NCBI RefSeq assembly: GCF_020921035.1
Contig: NC_063156.1
Coordinates: 372,001 to 436,000 of the forward strand
Direction of reading: 5' to 3'
Source of the DNA: Rhodamnia argentea
Lineage: Eukaryota > Streptophyta > Magnoliopsida > Myrtales > Myrtaceae
Length of the DNA: 64,000 nucleotides
The first letter of the stretch is position 1. Every line of letters starts with the position of its first letter. The notes under the pieces are model-generated. The model was given only the letters and a program-made list of their open reading frames with translations, did no database searches and was not told the DNA's origin. Below, in pieces: positions 35,001-45,332 of the stretch. The position numbers and the translations under genes are program-made.

Positions 35001-38000
35001 GAATCCAGAAATTATCAGCGACTTTTCCAAATTTGAGTTGCTTTCTATTACATTAAGGTAAGTAATATTGACATGCATTTGCTCTTTGTTCCAGGAGAAA
35101 GTTAGAGGGCCTATTTGTCATAGCTATGGATTGCTTTAGTGTTCTGGTTGTGTGATTTGTTTTTTATTGTTGTCATAAAAAATGCTTGTATGGTAATGTT
35201 GGCTCCATCTCAGTGACGTGCGCTTTTTCCTGTGTTTGGATAAGAAGAACTAATTTTTAGTGAAATCGTGTCTATTGTCTAAAGCAAGAAAAATGAGAAG
35301 AGATAAATTGGTTGCCAAGTATCATCTTCTTCAAGGCAGAGATGGGTTAGTGTTCAGCATTATAATTACATGATCAAATATACCTGTCCCCTTCACTTGT
35401 TCTTTCTGCAAATTACTATCGGTTAGTCCAATCTTTTAGCCTTCACCACCAATTCCCTCATGAATGTGTGGCCACGTGATTTGTAGATTGAAATGAGTTC
35501 AAAAGATTTAAAACCCAACGATGAAGTCATTTCAAAGGACAATGTGGAGTTTCCCATCATTTGTACAAGAGAAATACAATGTCCTGATGGCGGAGTGTTG
35601 CCCTGTGAGCACAGCTATCAGAATGACATGGCTGCCAAGGATTCAGGTGCTATGGTGGACGTCTATAATGGAAATAGTTTCTTGAAAAGGTCACTTCCTT
35701 GTGGACCATTTTTCATGACTTAGAATATTTAATATTGCGTAATGACTGTCAACTGTAACTGGTCTATGTAATCTCTTTCATTACAGATTTAATGTTGAGG
35801 ACAGATCAATTGTTTCTCATCTGTTCCATCAATGGGCCAAAAAGCAAGCATTTAAAGATCCCAAAAGGTTGCTTAATAAGGTGATGTCTTGTCCCCTTGA
35901 ATAGATATTTGATCAGTCTAAAGTAATTACCGGGTTTCATAGTAAATGAAAGGCAACTTTGGCCTGTCTGGCTATCTTTTCGGAATCCATTATTTCGTAC
36001 TGCTTTTAGTTGCCTATCCTTTTGATTGCCACTAAACCAGCTCCTAAAATTGATCTTTCGGTATCTGCTGACTTGTTGATTACTGGTTGTTTTCTTTGGC
36101 TCATCTTATTCATATTGAAAGAAATATTCTAATCTTAATCTCTATATTCAAATTTGAATGAGTGAATAATGCCAGACAACCATTTTTATGCTTGTGCTGG
36201 AGAAAAAGGATGCAAGAATCATAGGTTTTCTCTTCATTGGATTTCATCTGCAAAAAGATAAAAGGAATCTTTCCAGTTACTCTAACATTGCTTTGACATT
36301 ATTGAGCTATAGTTGTTAAGTAAATCAATTAGTCTATTATCTGCAAAATGATTATGTTCACGTCTATCATTTTTCTTTATTTAGTCAACTCAAGTGTGGA
36401 TCTAATTATTTTTAAATTACATCCTTTTTTAATCTTGTGTTCTTCCTTGCAGGTTGGTTTCGTGATCGATGAGCGGCTGAGGATCAATAAGAACAAGCAC
36501 AAGGTCATGCAACTTTATCTGTAGTTACGACACTGAAAATCAGGGCCCTCCATGTCGTTTGTGTATTTCATGAATTGTTGTCCTCAATGGAGACTAGATT
36601 GGATTAAGCATTCTATAGTTAGAGCCACCGCCCCTCTAACAGCTTATGGTCCTTTATCTTTCATCCACGGTAGTAAAAGAATCCTATGAGAAGTTGAAGT
36701 GGGCAATGATCCATATGGCTTTCTATTACTTGACAAGGAGGACATTGTGAACAGCCAAGACAGGGATTGCGTACATAGATGCTCTTATCTACTATCTGAT
36801 ATCTGGGTTAAGATAGAGGAACATCACCATGGAAAGTGCACGAGGAATTTATAGGAACTCATGTGCTATTGGTCTTACCTTGCTCAAGGAAATCTAGGAG
36901 TTATTTTAAGTTAAATTCTAGCTGATTGAACCATAATTGCAATGGTCCTGGAAAATCGACTTTAGTAGATGATGATTTAGCTAGACATTTCAGTAAGCAC
37001 ATTTCTTCAACTTTTTCCGATATTTGTTAAGGCAGCTGGTTCTTACAGGGTGATTTTGTCTTTCGCAATTAACAAGCAAAAATGAAAATCTTTGTTCTTT
37101 CGCTTAATCTGATTAGAGAAGTGTATCCATCGTGTCAATTGAAATGTGGATAGGATACACTTGAACTATGCCTTCCATTTTGTTGCATGTGTAAATTTGG
37201 GTGTGAAGCTTACATCGCAAATTTCCTATATGTAAGTTTGCCCGTCTACTTTCATTTAATTTACTTCCTGTCTCCCTGAATGTTTCATACATGATAATCC
37301 AGGATCTCCTGCATGCATTGAAGTGTTGCTTGAAGTCTGATGATGCAATTCACTATGCACAATACGTGAGTACTTTTATCGTTTCTTTAAATAACATTAA
37401 GATGTCATTGGAAGTTTGTGGACAATAACACAAACTCACTGATTAGTACCGCTAATATTTGCATTAAAAGTTGGGAAGTACTTAAGAATTTTTTTGGTGT
37501 GATATCTGTGTAACACTAGGTTTTGAGGTGGGAAGAAATGCCTGCTGTTGAACGTGCTCATGTGAAGCAGGAGAAACAGGCAATTTTTTTAACTCTTCCT
37601 TTTATCGCTGAATTTCAATATCCTGATCATCTATCTTGTCAATAATCCATAGTATAGGATGTATTTTCATGCAAATGTACTGCAACTTATTTGGGCTACT
37701 ATGTTTTTCTGTTGGTGCTTATCCGCAAACAACAGAGTCTTGAGTGGATGTACCAGTAGAGTCTCGTCTTGGTGGAACTCAGAGCTTACTACCTCGGTTC
37801 CTTTCCTCTTCGCATTGTACTTCCATGCAACTGTTTCCACTCATGTTTACTTTGTGCGGAACTTCGGATGTGAATTGCATATTAGGAAAAGCTATCGACT
37901 CCATTTTTGTCATATGGTTTGATCCGGCCGCCCATCATAAGACCTTTTGTGTTTCACTTTCAGCTTTGGTAACTTAAGACTAGGTCATTATTTCTATCTA

Positions 38001-38903
38001 GGCAGAATAGTTAAAAAAGCTGAACCTTCTTTGTTTTATTTCAATGAAATTTCTACCAAGTGATTAAGCTTACAACAGCCTCTGAAAAGTGCTAGGAATA
38101 TTCAATTTGCACTTGTCTTTTAGTGTTTGATGTCAGAGGAAAAACAAGTAGTTCTGACAATTAAGATTCGTCGCCATCTGATGGGAGCTGCCCAGATGGG
38201 CACGTAAGACTGCTCTGTAAGACACCCATATTCTTCTGACCAAACTATTTAAATTTGTTTAGGCAGATGACCCTTCATGGACTTCTGATCATTGCCCGCA
38301 AACCTTCATGTGTCTAAGCGCTGATTCTTGCCTGCATTCCTAACTTCTTGTATTCCCTCTTGCAGGAGCACTTCCAGAAACTAAGGATAGAGAAGTCCAT
38401 GGGTTCAGCAGTACCCACATCAAAGCAGGTATCCGGCGCTCTAATTATCATGGATAAGTATTTCTGCCTTTTGACAGTGTTTTTGCTTCAGTGACTTTGC
38501 ATGTCATTTAGTGGCTGGTGAGACACACCTAAGGTGGATTTCCATGGTGATATGTTGATAAAAAGTTTCAACGACACCAATGTCCTTTTCCTCCCTACGT
38601 TAATCTTTCAGTACCTTTGCATTTCCATTTCCATCTGCTATTGCAACTGGTATTGCATACCGTCTTTTTGATAGGATGCTGAACCTCAATTAATTAGAAG
38701 GTCTAAATGTGAAGTAGTTTGAATATTGGCCAAGAAAAATGTAGTTTGAATGAACTGTTTCTAAAGTAGACGTGAATGAGCTTTTTCTAATTGCCTCTCC
38801 TGTCCAATAACAGATTTCTTATCTGCAAAAGTTGGGATGTACAATTGCCCCGACATCACGCCTCCATGCTTCAAGACTGATTGAGCAGTACAAATCACTG
38901 TAA
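26001..38903 (+). CDS. SRS2: SRS2-like UvrD/Rep family DNA helicase (At4g25120 type), 29 exons
   Basis: Superfamily 1A 3'-5' DNA helicase, nuclear, expected to limit recombination by clearing intermediates. Exons: 26001-26152, 26284-26890, 26989-27030, 27287-27450, 27773-27971, 28683-28739, 28846-28951, 29035-29168, 29278-29352, 29458-29583, 29668-29799, 29883-29966, 30683-30796, 30915-31015, 31760-31826, 32210-32260, 32663-32740, 33036-33245, 33370-33408, 34294-34365, 34453-34539, 34618-34674, 35487-35689, 35787-35880, 36453-36503, 37303-37365, 37520-37579, 38366-38428, 38814-38903. All phases agree, giving 1125 residues, near the Arabidopsis length as I recall it. Motifs: Q motif LNERQQ (227-232), Walker A GPGSGKT (248-254), DEFQDT (457-462), GDDDQS (483-488), NYRS (518-521), [15 protein letters not shown] (motif V), [14 protein letters not shown] (871-884). 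Intron 27 has a GC donor. The start is the first ATG in the duplicated first exon. Intact; exons 1-4 also exist as a truncated copy at 14296. Confidence 0.93.
27141..27190. mobile_element. Minimal 5'-truncated retroposon tail in helicase intron 3
   Basis: The word 'aagtcctatgtgatttt' occurs at 27141-27157 and 27174-27190 around 'T-run ggtaaag'. Copy 1 has the word once at the matching place (about 15440), so this is a post-duplication insertion of only about 17-20 bp. The same T-run-ggtaa insert occurs at 16151-16200. Confidence 0.7.
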
Positions 38904-39094
38904 ATGAAGTATAGCCTTGAACAAGATGGACTGCTGCCTCCGGATGCAACATCTGATGAAATGTGTGAATTGAGTTGCTGAATTCAGTCAAAAGATTGCA
39001 AGGCGAGGAGCACTGGGAGCGCTAGATGCGTTGATTGGATGATGAGCGACATATCTCATTCAGCTATCTGCTGCAGCAAACGGTAGTTTTAAGG

Positions 39095-39234
39095 ATGCCT
39101 CTTCAGATTCCAGCTGCCACCATTGAAATTACTGGAAGCAGCTTTATCCCTTCATGACTCGGTTATGCCTCTTCAGATTCCAGCTGCCACCATTGAAATT
39201 ACTGGAAGCAGCTTTATCCCTTCATGACTCGGCT
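39095..39234. repeat. 70-bp perfect tandem duplication in the helicase 3' flank
   Basis: The unit starting 'atgcctcttcagattccagc' at 39095 repeats at 39165 with no visible difference. It lies about 190 bp past the helicase stop, probably in the 3' UTR. Confidence 0.9.
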
Positions 39235-39899
39235 ATTTAACGCACATGCGATCTTACGATCATAGCATCTTTGTATGATGGGAAAAATTGGGAGTTGGTT
39301 TGTACAGCAACATGCAAGTTTAGCAGCGACAATCGAATGGTAAATGTTGCGAGTAATGAAAAATTTTGGTCTGAGAATGGACTGATTTAGCCTTTGGGTA
39401 CTTGTCAATTTTCCAATTCGTTTCAGCTTCCGCATTTTAAATTGGATCGGTTAATGCACGACTTGGTAAAAAGATACACCTTGTAGTGGACGAAAGAGAG
39501 GACAGGCAATTGACATTTCTGGTGATCCGTCAATGCATGAAAATACGGAACAATATTCCGTGTCGATAATTTCTCAAAATGCGTTGATAGCTAAAATTTT
39601 AATTGATAACTTGTTTAGTTTTACATGTCGGTGACTGCCCATCTAGTGGAAGTAATAATTATGTAAATTGCCAGTGTTTATTTGCATAGCTTATCGCTGT
39701 ATTAAAACTGCTTATTTTTATAGAAATACCCAATTCTTATTTCAGCCTGCTTGCTGACTTGTATTTGGTTGTTTCAAATGCTAACTTATCAATATCTACA
39801 TGCTAAAGGTCTTGCTAATCATTAGTTTTGATCATATGTGACACACGTGGGTGCACTCGCATTGCTTTTTGCAAATTTTCATCATTCCCTCATCCGCAT
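39235..39899. other. Intergenic, no gene seen
   Basis: AT-rich 3' flank of the helicase gene; nothing supportable. Confidence 0.5.
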
Positions 39900-40180
39900 A
39901 CATCCCTTAGACGTACAATGTAGAAGCAATATAAGGGTTAGCGACGCCCTCACCGGCCACAGCAAGGGTTCGCCAGATCTAGCTCACCTCCAGTTGCTAC
40001 CCTCGGCCCCAGCTGGTGAGGGCTTCGTGGCCCTCACCTAAGGGCCAGCTGCCGGCCCTTTGAACAAATAAAAGGGAAGAAAAAAAGATTTTTGGGCAAA
40101 ATGTGAAAATATTTAGGGTTCAATTGATATAATTAAAAAGTTTAGGGTTAAATTGGTAAGAGTATAGTAGATTTATGACT
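39900..40180. repeat. Dispersed repeat copy, 'gccctcacc' form
   Basis: A GC-rich part with 'gacgccctcaccggcca' and 'ggtgagggcttcgtggccct' is followed by AT-rich 'tagggttcaattgatat... tttagggttaaattgg'. This is the same two-part family as 13381, in inverted order. Confidence 0.55.
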
Positions 40181-40349
40181 TTTTTTATTTTACCCGTCCT
40201 TATCGTGCGGCCTTTGTAACACATGCCTATCTCGCATATTTGGGTCATGGACCCTTTTTATTTATTTTATCTATTTTAAAGATGACAAGCTCCTCACCTC
40301 ATTTTTCACCTTTTGGTTTGTTTCTATCTCACACGGGCTTCTCGATGTC

Positions 40350-40450
40350 AAATGTTGGGCCGGGAAGCCCAAGCCCAAACCCAAAAGAACAAGCCGTTGG
40401 AAATGTGCTCCCCGTTCCGGCGATGCGATTGCGGAGACGATGAACCCTAG
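40350..40450 (+). promoter_or_regulatory. Site II plus telo-box promoter of the snoRNA locus
   Basis: Three TGGGCY site II elements (TGGGCC at 40356; AGCCCA, its reverse form, at 40366 and 40372) are followed by a telo-box core AACCCTAG at 40443-40450. This combination is typical of plant ribosome-biogenesis promoters, including snoRNA clusters. An ATG at 40440 opens a 54-codon frame with no recognisable product; I do not call it a gene. Confidence 0.6.
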
Positions 40451-40636
40451 CGATCGTCTCTTCCCCTGCAGCGGCTGCTCTTTACTATCACTTCTTTCGC
40501 CAAGCGCGGCGATCGGCGAAGCTCTCTCGATCCAGTCGTCGCTACACGGAGGATTCAGATGCTATTTCAATTGCGGAATACTGCGATTGCTTGAAAAGCG
40601 TGGGGGATAATCTAGTTTTGTTTATCATGTCAGGCG

Positions 40637-40719
40637 GAGGCCAGTGATGATCTTCTTATAGTCTTGCCTACATTGCCTGACTATATCTATGATTATGTCA
40701 TTGACTTTTCTGAGGCCTC
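40637..40719 (+). ncRNA. C/D-box snoRNA, copy 1
   Basis: The 83-nt unit has a perfect 6-bp terminal stem (GAGGCC 40637-40642 with GGCCTC 40714-40719), box C GTGATGA (40644-40650), internal D' CTGA (40677-40680), a C'-like ATGATTA (40689-40695) and box D CTGA (40710-40713). All elements are in the order and spacing of methylation guides. The sequence before D', 'cttgcctacattg', is complementary to 'caatgtaggcaag', which I recall from plant 25S rRNA. If right, it would guide 2'-O-methylation at the nucleotide pairing five bases before D', the U of AAUGU. The D-side guide target is unknown. Gene name not assigned. Confidence 0.8.
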
Positions 40720-40936
40720 TTGGCTAAGATATAATGCTTTGGTTTGATTGGCTTAAGAAACTATGAGCTACAGCTTGGTTTAAATCCCTTGCTTTTTTTC
40801 CTCTATAGAGTCGCTAAAGTCTTTTTCTTTTGTAGCACCGAATTCTCTTTCTACGTTGGCTTTGGTTGGTTTTCTTTGGTGTCCTGTCTTGATATGGACA
40901 ATCCCGTTTTGTTTGATTTCTGTTTTTGTGTTAGTG

Positions 40937-41017
40937 GAGGCCTGTGATGATCTTCTTACAGTCTTGCCTACATTGCCTGACTATACGTATGATTATGTCA
41001 TCGACTTTCCGAGGCTC
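40937..41017 (+). ncRNA. C/D-box snoRNA, degenerate copy 2
   Basis: This repeats copy 1 exactly 300 bp downstream. Box C GTGATGA (40944-40950), D' CTGA (40977-40980) and the D' guide are unchanged, but box D reads CCGA and the 3' stem strand is one base short (GGCTC). It is likely impaired or a decaying duplicate, although the conserved D' guide might still be used if the terminal box tolerates the change. Confidence 0.65.
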
Positions 41018-42780
41018 TCTATATTTTGGTTTGATCGCTTGAGGACACTTTTCTGTTTTTTCAACTCGTTTATCGTTCTCGCCCTTTCGTAAAGCTTGAT
41101 TCAATATAGCTTAAGTATAGCTTAAGGACACTTTTCTGAGATGGCCAGGCTGACTTCACAAATATGAATTTCCTTAAGTTGGTATCAAAATTCTTTGTCA
41201 GGACTGTCACTCTGCTGCTGTAGAATCTTATACGACTCTTTAGCTGTTTTGAGCTTTCTCCAGTCTGTTTATTTACTGTTTTGGAGCTTGCGGATTGCCT
41301 TGTGATGGGGACGTGCTTCATGCTTGGGCACTGCCTGTGATGCATTTGGATACAGTACGTGAGTCCAGCAAAGACTGCACAGAGTTCCGAAATTGCGAGT
41401 GCAGAATGCAGAAAAAGATACGAGAATGATGCAACTGGATGAGCCCTACAGAGATTGAATTCTGGGGTTGTGAAGAGCTTGGGAATCAAATGCATTGTTG
41501 GCTTCAACTGAGCATGCTTTTCCAATGAAAATGCCTTTCGGGCATGTGAGGTCTGGCCAGTGGCGTGGACATCAATAAGTCTGGGGGTTCTTTAAATTTG
41601 GGGTCACTCTTAACCATCTTTGTGTAGATTTCTTTGCAGACATCATGTGGTCCATCTACTCTTTTTAACTTCTCAGATGTCCTCTTGGACAAGTCTCTTG
41701 CTGTTGCAGAAATGGGTGGAAACTTTACACGTTAATACGTGCAGCAGTAAGTCAACTTCCATTTTGTTCCGTGTTAAGATCTAAGCGATGGGAATAAGCA
41801 AGCAATAAGCTGATCAAAGTTTCTGATCTTCAGTTATGACATTTTTATGACTGGCATCCAAAAATCATGTTGCTTGACCGGATTGGAATTCGCTGTTCGG
41901 TGTGCAGGCCGACGTCGCCACGTGTGTTGGTGGGTCGGCCGGTGGGAAATTAAGCACCACAAGGAGTGGAGGGTGGACCATTCCTCCATTTCTCCCAAGA
42001 TATTTCTCACGGCGCACTGAAAATTGAATGTTCGCGTTATGATCCCAGTTCTTCTCGCAAGAAATAAGAAAGTACTCCAATAAAACTTCGATCTGAAATA
42101 CGGACACTCGATTGTGAAAATACAAATGTATGTAAACTCGAATGGAAACAAAACTGGTAAAATCTATATATTCAACGGAAATCTTTCGTTCCTTGTTACT
42201 TTAGTTTCTATGCCGACATAGAGGCACATATTCTTTTCATAAATGCAAAGGGCCACTTCTTCCGGAATCAATTTCAGGCCAAGTTCTGGAAAATAAATAT
42301 CCAAGTAAATTTTGCCATATTGCTACTTTACAACTCCTTAGAACAGCAGAAATCCCCACCTGAATAAAAAGAATAGAGTCCGCTGCTCATTGCATAAACT
42401 AAGCTTCAATGGGAGATTATTTGCTTTGGTGGTAACAACGATGGAACGTGTACTACTTGCCAAATTCACACGTTTTCCATTCTTCGACCGTGAGGTCAGC
42501 TCAAACATGACATTGTATTTGGTGATGGCAACCTAGACATGACATCATTCTTAATCGACGTGAGCGCAAAAAAGCGAATGCCCTCAAGCTGAAGACGGTG
42601 AAGTACCAATTTGGTGGGAATAACTTTCATCTTGAAGCAGAAGAGATAACATAGACGTTCAACGTTCGAACTCATTAGCCGTAGGACACGAGCAAATTAA
42701 GAAAAAACGAAAAATCAAAAGGCAAGACTCGAACTGAAATGGGCAGCAATCAAATGGATGTCAATTCTTTAAGTTGAGAG
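41018..42780. other. Intergenic, no supported gene
   Basis: A minus-strand frame of 151 codons (41070-41525) overlaps this region but has no recognisable domain. Further snoRNAs could lie here; I could not find another convincing C/D pair with a terminal stem. Confidence 0.4.
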
Positions 42781-42998
42781 GCGGTGGTGCGTGCAGTGCA
42801 CGGCGTCATTGAAAGCCCCAAATGTTTGTGGGCACACTTATCTGAGATCCCGACAAGTATTGTATCCCACCATTTAAATTTTTCTAAGTGTCAAGTCACG
42901 GGCGTTCCTATCAACATCAACCCACAAAAATGCAGCACTCGGTTACATGCCCCTATATATCTCACAGGTCACACGCCACTAACCGCCTTTTTCCGCTC

Positions 42999-43006
42999 TA
43001 TATAAA
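42999..43006 (+). promoter_or_regulatory. TATA box of the glycine-rich protein gene
   Basis: 'tatataaa' lies 56 bp upstream of the ATG at 43062. Confidence 0.6.
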
Positions 43007-43061
43007 ACTCGCTCCCATCCAAGATAAGCACAAATCTGGAATTGCATTTGCCCCCTCAACT

Positions 43062-43520
43062 ATGTCACAGTTCCTTCTCTTCGCCGTGCTCTTGGCAATA
43101 GCCTTCTCATCGTCGGTGAGTTCTGCGAGGACGTTAGCCGCGGCTGACATGTCCACGGGCCAGGCCGGCGGAACCGAGAGCCCAACAGGTGCCACTGGCT
43201 CAGGCCACGGCCCCAACTGGGACTACAACTGGGGCTGGGGTTCAAGCCCCGGGAGTGGCTGGGGCTTCGGTTCGGGGTCTGGCCGCTCGCCTACTGGATT
43301 CGGCAAGGGATTCGGGTATGGTTCTGGCTCGGGGACAGGATCAGGATCTGGGTTCGGGTATGGTTCGGGTGGAGGTGCTCGCGGCGGAGGCTACGGGTTT
43401 GGAAGCGGCTCTGGCAGATCTGGAGGTGGTGGATCAGGCAGCTGGAGCAGCAGTTCTGGTGAATCCGGCTCCGGCAGTCACTCCCCATCCTACTCTAGAG
43501 ACAGAGACCACCTTGGTTAA
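43062..43520 (+). CDS. Secreted glycine-rich protein, single exon
   Basis: 152 residues. Residues 1-23 form a signal peptide (hydrophobic FLLFAVLLAIAF, cleavage near SSA-RT). After a short Thr/Gly spacer with DYNWGWG, the rest is Gly/Ser-rich with FGYGSGSG and GFGSGSGR repeats, ending in a Ser-rich, charged tail (YSRDRDHLG). Such proteins are wall-structural or defence-associated in plants. I chose this ATG rather than the longer in-frame start at 42888 because it follows the TATA box at leader distance and begins the signal peptide. Low complexity prevents a more exact family call. Confidence 0.8.
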   Translation: MSQFLLFAVLLAIAFSSSVSSARTLAAADMSTGQAGGTESPTGATGSGHGPNWDYNWGWGSSPGSGWGFGSGSGRSPTGFGKGFGYGSGSGTGSGSGFGYGSGGGARGGGYGFGSGSGRSGGGGSGSWSSSSGESGSGSHSPSYSRDRDHLG

Positions 43521-43538
43521 TATGGCAGGCCATATTAA
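43517..43538 (+). terminator. Perfect 10-bp inverted repeat over the GRP stop codon
   Basis: TTAATATGGC and GCCATATTAA are separated by AG, so a compact hairpin would include the stop codon. The role is unknown; it may be chance. Listed as a possible 3'-end structure. Confidence 0.3.
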
Positions 43539-45332
43539 GCTTACGAAAGAGCTTACCTTCTATAGAAAATACAGAGTCCCCATGTACGAGATGATGTTTT
43601 CAGCCTGAGATATAGGTATATATGGGCAGAATAATGTCAGCAGGATAGTACCAATGTCCATCTTTTATACTACTAATACTACCAGAATTAGCAATGTATG
43701 TTCTGGATCACATGCCCGCACATATTAACTGAGAGCAGCCCAATAGCCGTAACCAAACAAAAGTCGGTCGGTCGGTCAGTTCCGGTCCAAATAATCTGTG
43801 TCCTCAACTTCCAAGCAAAACCAACATCAAGTCTCCTTTGTTTTTGGAAGGATAGAATTTCAATAAGGAATCCCATGGAAAGAGGCATTCCTCACACCCT
43901 TAAAGTAAAGAAAATTAAATAAAACTGTGGTCAATGAGACTAACGACTCCATAAACAGATACATCCATCTCAAATCATTAAATTCACTCGATACACCAAA
44001 AGAGAAACACAGCTTACACATGATCGTACAAATTGACCCTACCATGCTCCAGCTACATTTGGAACCGAGTATACTGCAAAATCTCTCGGTCATCATAGAG
44101 CATTTGATCTAAACACAACCATGAGATTCAATCGCTTCTGAATCGTGAGTCCAATCCCAATATTTTGATTGGATCAGTAAAGATAAAAACAAAGGAACGA
44201 GCAACTACTACGCTGAAATATCCGCTCTCCAGCAATAACAAATGCCAAAACAATAACAAGCAATGACAAAGCAAACATAACAAAGACGTGTTGTTGCGCT
44301 TCTGAGCCATGAGCCTTCAGCTTCCACATGGGAATGCATGAACAACTTCAACAAAATAGCCAAGCCAAGCCTAGCCTGGTCCCAAACGATCCTTGGGCAT
44401 AACCATTATTCGATTCACAGGTACGTCCCTGGGTCTAAAAAGGTCAACGACTTGATAACATAGATGAGGGGTAAAACATATTGGTCAAAACTGTAAAGGA
44501 GCACGCTGTCAGAGCCCATTAGCATACCTCATCACCACATTCCTATTAAAAGCTGTGGTCTCGTCAAGCTCAATATGTGTATCTATTCAGATCGAATCAG
44601 CTTCAGTAAAATAAACCAACTAATTACCATCACTGCTGCTGATGTCGAGCACTTCAACCTTGTCCAGGCATATCTGAAGCCTTCATATTAGAAAGCCAAC
44701 TATCTTCACAATGAGATCCATGCGGATAAAACTTCTCTCCTGACCAATTTTAAAAATTGAAAATGCACAGTTTTGTTGAAATTGCTTGCAAAATCTGGAT
44801 GGTGCGGAGCAAAGAGAGATGGATCATAGTTTTTTGCTTTTCCAAAAATTGTAACCATGACTAAGCCAAGATATGATAAAAAGTAGATTAGAAGCATGAT
44901 TTTGCAGCAGCACAGCCCTTCCAAGGGAAAAAAAATTTTGGATCAAAAGTGAGAGCCACGCAAAAGAAGGGTAAGAAACTTAAGCTTTAAACAGCCAAAA
45001 GATAATTCTCCCTCCCTGCAATTCTATAAATAAAACTTTGTCAATACCTCTCTCTTATCCTTTGCAGGTAAAGAAACAACCGCCAGATAAACATGCATAG
45101 CTAAAGTTGAGTAACTTTAAAACCATTTGTACAATCCTTCATCAGCTCTGGGAAGCAGAGTGTCATGCAACTTTCTGTGAAATAGATCCATCAAGACAAA
45201 GTCAATATTCCAGCATGATTGCTGATATTACCGACTGTTCTCCAACAAATTTACAACTGATGAAGTCAGAAAACAAACACTAGATTCCATATAGCAATGT
45301 CAAAAAGGGAAATGTATATTCCAGCATGACCT
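43539..45332. other. Region between GRP and SUVH genes
   Basis: No supportable gene. The right part is probably the 3' UTR or flank of the minus-strand SUVH gene; short frames only. Confidence 0.45.

Noticed and set aside
41070-41525. 151-codon minus-strand frame downstream of the snoRNAs
   Set aside because: Composition and sequence show no domain or signal; probably chance openness.
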